Source: an uncultured Coriobacteriia bacterium
GTDB lineage: Bacteria > Actinomycetota > Coriobacteriia > Coriobacteriales > QAMH01
NCBI GenBank assembly: GCA_949283445.1
Contig: CASDTD010000063.1
Location: 1-14,764, forward strand
Length of the DNA: 14,764 bases
Direction of reading: 5' to 3'
The translations under genes were made by a program, and so were the position numbers. Within the stretch, counting starts at the first letter, position 1. Every line of letters begins with the position of its first letter. A model generated the notes under the pieces. The model did no database searches, was not told where the DNA came from, and saw only the letters and a list, made by a program, of their open reading frames with translations. This document shows, piece by piece, positions 6,200 through 13,063 of this stretch.

Positions 6200-6649
6200 T
6201 CAGCTGTCGAGGATGTCGACGAGCTGAATGCGATATTCCAGCGTCTTGCCTGCAAACGGGTGGTTGAAGTCGATTTCCAAATAGTCCTTCGTCGCCTTCG
6301 TGCAGATGGCGGGGATGAATTGCTGCGAGACGGGGTTGCGCCACTTGCCCACGAACCCTTCGTAAATCTCGTCGCCGTTGGGAAAGGCCGACCGCTGGTA
6401 AATCTGCACGCCAGCCGGGTCATGCTCGCCGTAGCCCTTCTCGGGGCCGAACGTCACGGTGCGCGTTTCGCCAATCTGCATGTCGTAGAGCGCCTCGTCT
6501 ATGCCGCGGGGCACGTCGCCCGTGCCCATGCGCAGTTTCACGGGCTCTCCTTCCCAGCAATCGTCGGCGGGCGTTTCGCCGGCGACGCCGCCAATATAGT
6601 GCACGAGCGCCCATTTGCCCGAGCGCTTTGGGTTCGGCAAGCTGCCCAT
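6200..6649 (-). CDS. SlyD-like FKBP-type peptidyl-prolyl cis-trans isomerase
   Basis: A 149-residue protein with the FKBP fold carrying the insert-in-flap domain of the SlyD group. Evidence: GDVPRGIDEALYDMQIGETR at 44-63, the turn GPEKGYGEHDP at 68-78, the chaperone-like insert at about 80-125, and the family ending FNHPFAGKTLEYRIQLVDI at 128-146, close to the SlyD consensus NHPLAGKTL. SlyD proteins isomerise prolyl bonds, act as chaperones and deliver nickel to hydrogenases in E. coli. The His/Cys-rich metal-binding tail of E. coli SlyD is absent; the chain ends soon after the fold. The ATG at 6649 has TCCT/AGGA at 7 bases. Upstream is the oxidoreductase operon, 116 bases away behind a large hairpin; downstream is the Cys-rich protein. 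A role in maturing the metalloenzyme is possible but only an inference. Confidence 0.88.
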   Translation of the reverse strand: MGSLPNPKRSGKWALVHYIGGVAGETPADDCWEGEPVKLRMGTGDVPRGIDEALYDMQIGETRTVTFGPEKGYGEHDPAGVQIYQRSAFPNGDEIYEGFVGKWRNPVSQQFIPAICTKATKDYLEIDFNHPFAGKTLEYRIQLVDILDS

Positions 6650-6696
6650 GTCGTCTTCCTCTCTCGAACGTGAACGAAAGCCTGAGTGAATCGAAG

Positions 6697-6757
6697 GTGC
6701 GCGCTGCGGACCTTGAAACCAGCTGAGGGAACCGGTTTCAAGACCCGCTTTGCGCAC
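6697..6757 (-). other. Large intercistronic hairpin between the Fe-S and FKBP genes
   Basis: Read on the - strand: an outer stem of six pairs (6697-6702 with 6752-6757), four pairs GCGG/CCGC (6706-6709 with 6745-6748), and a perfect nine-pair inner stem, CTTGAAACC with GGTTTCAAG (6712-6720 with 6734-6742), around a 13-base loop. No T-run follows. It may act as a processing or stabilising element that sets unequal expression of the two gene pairs. Confidence 0.55.
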
Positions 6758-6765
6758 GTGGCGCT

Positions 6766-7125
6766 CTACCTGAGCTTTTCGTAGGGCTTGTACACCGGGG
6801 TGAACAGAACCTGACGGCGCTCGTTGTCCATTTGGGCGGCGAGCTCGTCGACCGTGCCATAGGTCAGGACGTTTGCCAGGCAGTGGTGCACGCATAGGGG
6901 CTCGCGTCCGCGCTCGGTGCGCTCGGCGCACAGGTCGCACAGGTCACTGGGCACGGGAATCTTGTTCCAGTTGTAGTGACCGGGCTCGATTTCCCACGGG
7001 CCGTCGTCAAGCACGCGGATGCCCCACTTGCCCACCGGGTAGTCATGCTCCTCTTTGCAGGAGATTTCGCAGGACTGGCAGCCCGTGCAGAACTCGTAGT
7101 CGATAAGAAGTCCGTATGTCGTCAT
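6766..7125 (-). CDS. Small two-cluster 4Fe-4S electron-transfer subunit of a molybdoenzyme
   Basis: A 119-residue ferredoxin-like protein of the DmsB/NrfC type, much shorter than DmsB (about 200 residues, four clusters). CTGCQSCEISC gives C13, C16, C19 and C23 in CxxCxxCxxxC spacing, and the second set is C63, C66, C78 and C82 (CDLC, then PLCVHHC). Eight cysteines fit two 4Fe-4S clusters. It should pass electrons between the catalytic subunit and a cytoplasmic or membrane donor not encoded here. Its ATG comes two bases after the catalytic-subunit stop, so the two are translationally coupled. There is no signal peptide, Tat motif or membrane segment, so it is cytoplasmic. Small partners of this form accompany molybdoenzymes of the acetylene hydratase/catechol dehydroxylase clade in Eggerthellaceae, as I recall them. 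Confidence 0.9.
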   Translation of the reverse strand: MTTYGLLIDYEFCTGCQSCEISCKEEHDYPVGKWGIRVLDDGPWEIEPGHYNWNKIPVPSDLCDLCAERTERGREPLCVHHCLANVLTYGTVDELAAQMDNERRQVLFTPVYKPYEKLR

Positions 7126-7127
7126 GG

Positions 7128-9509
7128 TTACCTCAACTCTCCGAATTTCTCCTGGACCAGCTGCATGTCCGTGTCGAAGTTCTCGTCAGTGCCCTCGATG
7201 TTGCAGAGCATGCACTTGAAGGGGGCGCCGAACCCGAGCTTGCCGTTGTGGAAGTTGGGCACGAGGTTGTTGATGTTCGAGCGGTACACGTTGTAGAGCT
7301 CGGGCGCGTTGCCGTCCGCTTCGGGGAACCACCAGCCGTGCTGGGCGTGGATGACGCTCTCTTTGACGGCGACGGTCAGGTGCGCCTTGAGGTAGGCCTG
7401 CCCGAACTGGTTGTAGATGCGGCACCACTGGCCTTCTGCGATGCCGAGCTCGCGCGCGGTGGCGGGGTTCACCTCAACGATCGGGTCGGGGTTGAGCTCG
7501 CGAAGACGCGGAATCTGACGGTGCTCGGAATGGAAGAACGCGTACTCGCGTGCGCCGGTCGTGAGCACGAACGGGTACTTCCTCGCGAGTTCCGGTGTGC
7601 GCACGGGGCTGAAATCGGGCTCCTCGTAATAGGGCAGCGGGTCATCGCCGAATTGCGCGTACGCGCTGTTGTACAGCTCGATGCGTCCGGAAGGCGTGTT
7701 GAAGCCGGGCGTTCCGTCGGGGCGCATGAGGCCCTTCTTGTACTTGTAGTACTCGTTTTTGCTCTGCAGCACGACCTCGTCGCGCAGCTGCTCGAACTCG
7801 CGGCTCTTGCCGTAGCGCAAGAACTGCAGCAGGTCGTAATAGGTCTCGAATTCCTCGAAGCGCTTGGGGTTGAGGCGCTTGCCCAGGATGTAGAGCAGCT
7901 CGAGGTCGCCACGGCAGTCGCCTTCGTCGACGGCCTTGTTCTGCACGCCGAAGAAGATTGGGGCCGAGCCGTAGGCGGGTGCCACGGTGCTGTCGCGCTC
8001 GACCACGGTGGCAAGCGGCAAGACGATGTCGCATACCGCCTGGATGGTGGGCGTCATGAAAGCATCGAAGCCGATGACGAACTCCAGCGACCTGTTGATG
8101 GCGTTCTCCCAGCGCTTGGGCTCTGCGGACGTGCAAGCCAGCAGGTTGTTGCCCGCGAAGGCCGCCATGCGCAGCGGGTAGGGCTCGTCGGTTTCCAGGC
8201 AACGCAGCGTCAGGTCGGCGTGCGAGTTCTGGCTCATGCCGCAGTAGGCGGGGTATTCCTTGAGGCCGATCATCTTGTCGCGCAGCTCTTCGTCGTCGAG
8301 CGCCATGTAGGGCATGTACTCGTCGTCCTCTTCGGTGTCCGCGTCCAGCGCCACGGCGCCGCCCATGGTGAGCTGGCCGCCGGGGCGGTCGATGTTGCCC
8401 GTGATGGCCATGAGCGAGACGATACAGTGCGCCTGCTGCATGCCGTTGGTCTTCTGGTCGGTGGCCAGGCCCCACAGAATCGAGGCGGCTTCGGCGGTGG
8501 CGTACAGGCGCGCGGCTCCGATGATGTCGGCCTCGGGCACCTCGCAGATTTCGGCCGCTTTTGCCGCTGGCATGGTTGCCACGCGCTCGGCAAGTGCCTC
8601 GAAGCCGTAGCACCACAGGTCGACGAATTCCTCGTCGTAGAGCTTTTCCTTGATGATGACGTCGAGCATGGCCATGGCCAGTGCCGTGTCGGTGCCGGGG
8701 CGCACCTGCAGGTGGTAGGCCGCGCGGGTGGTGAGCCAGTTCACGCGCGAGTCGACCATGACCAGCTTGCTGCCGCGTTTCATGAGGTCGATGACCGCGT
8801 GGCCGAACAGGCCGTCGGGGTTGGACGCAAGCGGCATCTTGCCCCAGCAGATGATGCATTCGGGAACGTGGTATTCGGGGTCATCGTAACGGCCGGGCAG
8901 GCAGCCCGCGTAATCCATCTCCGGGTACACGATGCCCGCCGTGAGCGAACTTGCGGCCAGACGGGGGAAGTAGCATGCGTAGCCCGACTGCGTGTAGCAG
9001 GCGTTAGGGGTCTGCCACACCATAGCCGTGTAGGTCATGCACGCCACGCCGCCCTCGCGGCCCGTGCCGCCGAAGTTGACGAAGCATTCCTTGCCGTACT
9101 TGCCGGTGATGGTCGTGTAGCGTTCCTCGATGATGTCGAGCGCCTCTTCCCAGGTGATCTGCTCCCAGGCAGTCGCGTCGCCGCGCTTGTTGCGGTCACG
9201 CTTCATGGGATGCAGAATACGCGAGTTGTTGTACTCGTAATCTTTGAGGGCGATGCAGCGCACGCACAGGCGTCCTTGCGTTACGGGGTGGTTTTCGTCG
9301 CCTTCCACGTGGACGATCTTGCCCTCTTCGTTGGTGTAGACCTTGATGCCGCATCCGACGGGGTGGCACCCCGGGGGCGACCACACGCAGCTGCGCGTCA
9401 CGGTGAGCCCCGTGTCCTCGTCCACGAAGCGCCAGGGCTTCCCGAGGTCGTTGATGTCGGAAAGCGTGTCGAGCTTGACGGCGGGCGAGGCGTGTTTCCT
9501 CAGTGCCAT
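7128..9509 (-). CDS. Molybdopterin-dependent oxidoreductase catalytic subunit, acetylene hydratase/catechol dehydroxylase-like
   Basis: A 793-residue DMSO-reductase-superfamily protein binding bis-MGD molybdenum or tungsten. The N-terminal 4Fe-4S site is C41, C48, C53 and C82 within SCVWSPPGCHPVGCG and GRLCVRC. C179 in ACYFPRLAAS is the likely metal ligand. A dinucleotide-binding domain follows (VPECIICWGKMPLASNPDG, VDSRVNWLTTRA), then a C-terminal barrel domain with SGRIELYN, FFHSEHRQIPRLRE, HGWWFPE and the final RSNINNLVP/PFKCMLCNIEG segment. That ending is typical of the acetylene hydratase-like clade, which includes the catechol dehydroxylases of gut Eggerthellaceae. There is no Tat signal, so the enzyme is cytoplasmic. 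GAGGAG (9516-9521) lies 6 bases before the ATG. The Fe-S partner follows immediately and a PucR-like regulator diverges, which points to a substrate-inducible reductase or dehydroxylase. The substrate cannot be read from sequence. Confidence 0.92.
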   Translation of the reverse strand: MALRKHASPAVKLDTLSDINDLGKPWRFVDEDTGLTVTRSCVWSPPGCHPVGCGIKVYTNEEGKIVHVEGDENHPVTQGRLCVRCIALKDYEYNNSRILHPMKRDRNKRGDATAWEQITWEEALDIIEERYTTITGKYGKECFVNFGGTGREGGVACMTYTAMVWQTPNACYTQSGYACYFPRLAASSLTAGIVYPEMDYAGCLPGRYDDPEYHVPECIICWGKMPLASNPDGLFGHAVIDLMKRGSKLVMVDSRVNWLTTRAAYHLQVRPGTDTALAMAMLDVIIKEKLYDEEFVDLWCYGFEALAERVATMPAAKAAEICEVPEADIIGAARLYATAEAASILWGLATDQKTNGMQQAHCIVSLMAITGNIDRPGGQLTMGGAVALDADTEEDDEYMPYMALDDEELRDKMIGLKEYPAYCGMSQNSHADLTLRCLETDEPYPLRMAAFAGNNLLACTSAEPKRWENAINRSLEFVIGFDAFMTPTIQAVCDIVLPLATVVERDSTVAPAYGSAPIFFGVQNKAVDEGDCRGDLELLYILGKRLNPKRFEEFETYYDLLQFLRYGKSREFEQLRDEVVLQSKNEYYKYKKGLMRPDGTPGFNTPSGRIELYNSAYAQFGDDPLPYYEEPDFSPVRTPELARKYPFVLTTGAREYAFFHSEHRQIPRLRELNPDPIVEVNPATARELGIAEGQWCRIYNQFGQAYLKAHLTVAVKESVIHAQHGWWFPEADGNAPELYNVYRSNINNLVPNFHNGKLGFGAPFKCMLCNIEGTDENFDTDMQLVQEKFGELR

Positions 9510-9824
9510 GCTGTGCTCCTCTCTCTTTGCGAAAGCTGTGTTTGGGGATGCTTTCGTTTCGAAGGGGTTGACCCTGCCCCCATTGTGCGAAGCTGGAGGG
9601 CGGGCGAACAGCTATCGCGTTTCCCGACTATCTTTGCGTGCGCGAACCGAACGTCCCGGCAGCTGCCGTTTCTGAACGGTGAGTACGCATTTTCGCGAAG
9701 AGGCTGGCACGTGCGTTCAGCTGTATTGAGGGGCCGAACGTGAGTTCCTATAATTTTCCGTGAACCGATGCGGTAGAAAACGCGAACTCTGCGTTCGGGT
9801 TTGGCAGATTACGGGGTGCAGACG
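9510..9824. promoter_or_regulatory. Divergent regulatory region between the molybdoenzyme operon and its regulator
   Basis: These 315 bases carry no gene. GAACG or its complement CGTTC occurs five times (9649, 9674, 9714, 9736, 9792). Some are paired into inverted repeats: CCGTT-TCTG-AACGG (9666-9679), CGTTC...GAACG around the regulator's -35 box (9714-9718 and 9736-9740), and CGAAC-N5-GTTCG (9783-9797). These are candidate operators. I could not find a convincing promoter for the - strand operon, which would fit dependence on an activator. Confidence 0.5.
9726..9754 (+). promoter_or_regulatory. Sigma-70 promoter of the PucR-like regulator
   Basis: TTGAGG (9726-9731), a 17-base spacer, and a perfect TATAAT (9749-9754). 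Transcription would start near 9761, leaving a leader of about 64 bases before the ATG at 9825. It is the best promoter match in the window, and the -35 box sits between the two arms of a CGTTC/GAACG inverted repeat. Confidence 0.8.
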
Positions 9825-11381
9825 ATGGAACTGAGCATGGTCATGGTGGCGGGTGATCTGGCAAAGTGGCACCCGAGAACCTCGTTTTCGCACGATGCGT
9901 GCGCTCGTGTCTTGCGCTACGCCTGCCCGGTGCTCGACGGCGCTCCTGTCGGCGCGGGCGTTCTTTTCCTGGTGAAGGCAAGCGAGCTTTCCCAATGTTC
10001 GCTTGACGGGGTGGGCAACCTCCTTGTCGTCGGGACACCCGGGCAGGGGGCGCTCGAGGCGTTTGACGGCAACGCCATCGTGATCGACGTGGACGAGGCG
10101 GCATACGGTGCCGTGACCAGGGAATGCCTCGAGCTGTTCGCGCGCTACGATGCCGCCTATCTGGCTGCTGCGGAACGCGCTGGCGGCAGCGCGGCGCTGC
10201 CCGAGGTGGTCAGCGCCTGCTCCGCCCTATTCGGCAGGCCGCTTTCCGTGTGGAGCCTTGTCGAAGACAAGCTGCTTTGCACTGAAGACGAAGGCCCGCT
10301 GCCCTTTGCGTTGGGTGGGAAGGGGGCGGCGTTTTCGGCGGCGCTGCAGGAGGCGGCCGCGCAGGCGCGGGGCACGGCGCCGTTTCTCCTTCTCGACCAA
10401 CAGGTCCCCGGGGGTCTTTCGGGGTGCGTGTCGGTGGTGTGCGCGCTGTTGCGCGTCGAGCAGCGGCCGGTTGCCGCGCTGCTTGCCCAGATGCACGCCG
10501 CGTCGAGCCCGGAGCGCGACAAGCAAGTGCTCGCCCTTGCCGCCGGGCTGGTGCAGCGCTGCTTGAGGCGGGCGTCCGACAGCGGGGCGCTTTCGTTCGA
10601 CGCGCTCGTAGAGCAGGTCAGGCTTCTCATGGAGCGCAAGCTTTCCTCATGGCAGCTGCTCGAATCGGTGATAGCCGATTACGGCTGGGACCTGCTCGAC
10701 GAGTACGTGTGCTTCGTCGTGGTGCCCTCGATGGCAGACGCGTCGTTAGCTGCCGCGTTCGCGCGCGTCTTCAGTTCTTCGGCATCTGCCGCCGGCGCCG
10801 TGTGCGTGCCGGAGGGCAACCAGGGCATCGTGCTGGCCAATCTCACGCGGGCAACGCTTAACACTGACCAGATCGCGGAGCTCATCTTGGACACGGTGGC
10901 CAGGCGCGGCGGGACGGGGCCGGTCGGGATAAGCACCCGTTTTTCCGACCTGCAGGATCTGTACCACTACGTCGAGCAGGCGAAGAAGGCGGCGGAACTT
11001 GGCCTGCTGCTAGACCCTGGGAGGGATTTCTACCGCTTCGAGGACTACTACCTCGATTTCATCGCGCAGTGCTGCCTGAAGAGCTCGTCGGCAACGGCGC
11101 TGTTCCCGTCGGGGTATAACCGGCTGAGAAACTATGAGCGAAGCAGCAGGAAGGGGGTCGCGCTCGAGGCGTTCGTGGAGCGCTTCATCGAAAGCGGCTT
11201 TCAGATGAAGCCCACCGTCGCCGCCGACCATTGCTCGCGTACGACGGCGTTTTCCAAGCTCAAGAAGGTCAAGGAAATCACGGGCATGGATTTCGAGGAC
11301 CAGCGGGTGCGCACGGCACTGCTCGTGGCCTCGCATGCCATTCGCCTGTCGAAGGCCTCCCCGCAAGGAGGGGACGCATAA
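9825..11381 (+). CDS. PucR-like transcriptional regulator with C-terminal helix-turn-helix
   Basis: A 518-residue regulator. The C-terminal domain (about 445-505) is the PucR/CdaR type helix-turn-helix: FVERFIESGFQMKPTVAADH, then a segment ending FSKLKKVKEITGMDFED, where the family usually has an arginine-rich helix followed by an L-G-D-like turn. The middle (about 270-400) looks like the linking domain seen in this family. The N-terminal 250 residues carry no domain I can name and probably sense the effector. I chose ATG 9825, with GGGG (9813-9816) at 8 bases, over an in-frame TTG at 9801 that lacks a ribosome site. It diverges from the molybdoenzyme operon and is the obvious candidate to control it, most likely as an inducer-dependent activator. 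That role is inferred from position. Confidence 0.85.
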   Translation: MELSMVMVAGDLAKWHPRTSFSHDACARVLRYACPVLDGAPVGAGVLFLVKASELSQCSLDGVGNLLVVGTPGQGALEAFDGNAIVIDVDEAAYGAVTRECLELFARYDAAYLAAAERAGGSAALPEVVSACSALFGRPLSVWSLVEDKLLCTEDEGPLPFALGGKGAAFSAALQEAAAQARGTAPFLLLDQQVPGGLSGCVSVVCALLRVEQRPVAALLAQMHAASSPERDKQVLALAAGLVQRCLRRASDSGALSFDALVEQVRLLMERKLSSWQLLESVIADYGWDLLDEYVCFVVVPSMADASLAAAFARVFSSSASAAGAVCVPEGNQGIVLANLTRATLNTDQIAELILDTVARRGGTGPVGISTRFSDLQDLYHYVEQAKKAAELGLLLDPGRDFYRFEDYYLDFIAQCCLKSSSATALFPSGYNRLRNYERSSRKGVALEAFVERFIESGFQMKPTVAADHCSRTTAFSKLKKVKEITGMDFEDQRVRTALLVASHAIRLSKASPQGGDA

Positions 11382-11492
11382 GGTGGCGAGCGGCGTGCGC
11401 TTGGGGCTCTGAGGTGCCGCAGGGAGCTGGCGTAGCTGTCGCGTAGCCGTTTGCCGGATTAGCGGCGGCAGCAGCGTCGGCACGCGGTGTCA

Positions 11493-11726
11493 GACACTTG
11501 GGGGCGTTGCTGAGTACAGTGCGCGTGCTTTTGCGGCACTTGGCCCCTCTGCTGAGTACGGCATACGCGCTCAGCGTACTCACCAGAGGCCCCAAGTGCC
11601 CTGGGACTGTCGGTACCATACTCAGCAGCGGCACCAACTGTTGCAGGACTGCCGGTGCCGTACTCAGCAGGGGCTTTAAGTGTCCTGGGGCTGTCGGCGC
11701 AATACTCACCAGAAGCCCGAAGTGTC
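11493..11726. repeat. Regularly spaced 25-bp repeat array 2 (six units, orientation ++ ----)
   Basis: The units are 11493-11517 (+), 11535-11559 (+), 11576-11600 (-), 11618-11642 (-), 11660-11684 (-) and 11702-11726 (-). Starts step by 42, 41, 42, 42 and 42. Spacers are 17, 16, 17, 17 and 17 bases. The motif is that of array 1; the fourth unit is the most diverged. The inner opposite pair (11535-11559 and 11576-11600) can pair at 22 of 25 positions around the 16-base spacer. The last three spacers resemble one another (CTGGGACTGTCGGTACC, GCAGGACTGCCGGTGCC, CTGGGGCTGTCGGCGCA), as expected from duplication of a whole 42-bp unit. The array lies in the 354-base gap between two convergent genes, 9 bases from the end of the nuclease-like gene. 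The first part of that gap, 11382-11492, shows nothing I can name. Confidence 0.9.
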
Positions 11727-11735
11727 CGCGCCTTC

Positions 11736-12710
11736 CTACCGCTCCCGCAGCCAGGCGAGCAGCTCTTCCTGTTGCGCGCGCTGTTTCTCGTTGGCGGGCT
11801 TCAGGCGCGTCCCCGTCTTGCGGTTGATATGTTCGAACGTCTCGCGCAGGGCATCTGCGTCGTCGAGCGAGCCGCGGTCGAGCAAGATGACCTCGATGCC
11901 CAGCATGCGGTAGGCGCTTGTCTTGCGCGCCGCGAGGTCAGACGAGGCATTCGCGTTTCCCGTGTGGCGGCTGTCATATTCGAGCGCGATGCGCGCGTCG
12001 GGCCAGTACAGGTCGGGTTCGAGCGTGCGAGCGCCGATGAGGCGGGCGACGACGTCGGGTGCGGCGATGCGTTGGTTGAGCAGGGGCGTCTTGGTTCCCA
12101 TGCCGCCCAGCGAGCGGGGCAGGTGGGCGAGCAGGGCGATGTGCGTCTGCTCTTCGGAACGGGCGTTCGCGAGCAGCCATTTGGCGATGCGGCGGGCCTT
12201 TTTCGCGCCGGTCATGTTGTCTGCTTTCTGCGCGAAAGCGAGCAGGTGAGCAGGCGTGGTCAGGGGCGCTCCCGCGTTGTCGCGCCGTGCGCAGAGCTTG
12301 TACCCCAGCTCCGCGAGCTCGAGGTTGGAAGAGCGGGCGGCCATCTGGACGAAGCAGAACTCCGGCGTGCTCGCGAAGATACCAGTGTCGGGCGGCAGAA
12401 CTGCGCCATCTGCGCTCACGTCGACCTTGACAAGCGCGCCGTCGGGAAGCGTCGCCTGCATGCAGTGGATGTGGGCGAGTTCTGTCTCACGGCGCCTGCC
12501 GCGCACGTTTGTCAGCAGGTGCAAAGGCCGGGGTAACGTGGCGAGCGCCTCGGTGCTTCCCGCCGCCTCGATAAGAGGTGTGCGCAACCTGTCTTGCGTG
12601 CCCTCGAACGCCGCCTGCGCTGCCTTCGCGTCGAGGCTGGCCTGGGTGGGGCCGTCTTGTGCCTGCCACCACGCAAGCGCGGTTTCATGCGAAAGCACGA
12701 TTGCCGTCAT
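11736..12710 (-). CDS. Hypothetical protein with a DUF559/Vsr-like PD-(D/E)xK nuclease domain
   Basis: A 324-residue protein. Residues 185-295 resemble the endonuclease-like DUF559/Vsr fold: E187/E188 in ARSEEQTHIALLAHLPRS, the segment SLGG-T-P-LNQRI (200-215), then PDLYWPDARIALEYDSRH at 232-249 with D233, E244 and D246 in the positions of metal-binding acids, D258 and R262, and the final strand MLGIEVILLDRG (269-280). The third catalytic position is Asp (ExD), as in DUF559 members, rather than Lys. The N-terminal 180 residues begin VLSHETALAWW, a start also seen in AbiEi-like proteins. The role is unknown: DNA repair, phage defence or a toxin-related function are all open. AGGAGG (12716-12721) lies 5 bases before the ATG. 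No partner gene is adjacent. Confidence 0.75.
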   Translation of the reverse strand: MTAIVLSHETALAWWQAQDGPTQASLDAKAAQAAFEGTQDRLRTPLIEAAGSTEALATLPRPLHLLTNVRGRRRETELAHIHCMQATLPDGALVKVDVSADGAVLPPDTGIFASTPEFCFVQMAARSSNLELAELGYKLCARRDNAGAPLTTPAHLLAFAQKADNMTGAKKARRIAKWLLANARSEEQTHIALLAHLPRSLGGMGTKTPLLNQRIAAPDVVARLIGARTLEPDLYWPDARIALEYDSRHTGNANASSDLAARKTSAYRMLGIEVILLDRGSLDDADALRETFEHINRKTGTRLKPANEKQRAQQEELLAWLRER

Positions 12711-12830
12711 GTGCTCCTCCTGTCTGGACGTGTCGCCGAAAGCGGCACGGTCTCAGTTCTCGTCTGCGTGCAGGGCGAATCTGCTGTTCCGCGCGCACGA
12801 TGTGAAGTATGTTCACGTAGTATAGTCGTA

Positions 12831-12860
12831 ATAATAACGATTTGGCTATTACTGCTGCAA
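12831..12860 (-). promoter_or_regulatory. Promoter candidate for the nuclease-like gene
   Basis: On the - strand, TTGCAG (12855-12860) and TATTAT (12831-12836) are separated by 18 bases, within an AT-rich stretch about 120 bases upstream of the ATG at 12710. A TATACT lies a little downstream as an alternative -10. Neither is perfect. Confidence 0.4.
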
Positions 12861-12973
12861 GCACAGCAAACGAATTCTTGTCAGAAATATGCCATATCGA
12901 AAAAAATAAGCACATTTTGTGTCAATCAAGCTATGAATTGGCGAAAAAGCACACCGAAGCACGAGTGCATGGA

Positions 12974-13063
12974 TACAATGGCCGCATGAACTCAAGCGAA
13001 CGCCCCGCTTTCACGACTCGGCAACCAAACGAAAGTCGGGGCGCCAAGAGCAAAGGACATGCC
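12974..13063 (+). promoter_or_regulatory. serA promoter core and leader with hairpin
   Basis: TACAAT at 12974-12979 is a -10 candidate without a good -35; transcription would start near 12986. In the leader CGCCCCG-CTTTC (13001-13012) pairs with GAAAG-T-CGGGGCG (13031-13043) with one bulged T and an 18-base loop. The hairpin ends 8 bases before the ribosome site AAAGGA (13052-13057), which lies 6 bases before ATG 13064 and fixes that start. The 353 bases from 12711 to 13063 hold no other gene; 12780-12990 is AT-rich. Confidence 0.5.

Noticed and set aside
9674..9688. An eleventh copy of the 25-bp repeat (GGTGAGTAC at 9679-9687)
   Set aside because: Only the last nine or so bases match; the CACTT half is missing and there is no neighbour at 42 bp.
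7116..9743. 875-codon open frame on the + strand
   Set aside because: It is the antisense shadow of the molybdoenzyme genes. High GC3 on the coding strand keeps it open, and its translation is valine/histidine-rich with no domain.
11493..11726. CRISPR array
   Set aside because: Spacers are only 16-17 bases, several resemble one another, the unit orientation reverses inside the array, and no cas gene is in the window.
11278..11827. Open reading frames crossing array 2 on both strands
   Set aside because: The 42-bp period is a multiple of three, so repeats keep frames open and produce repetitive peptides. They lack ribosome sites and overlap real genes at both ends.
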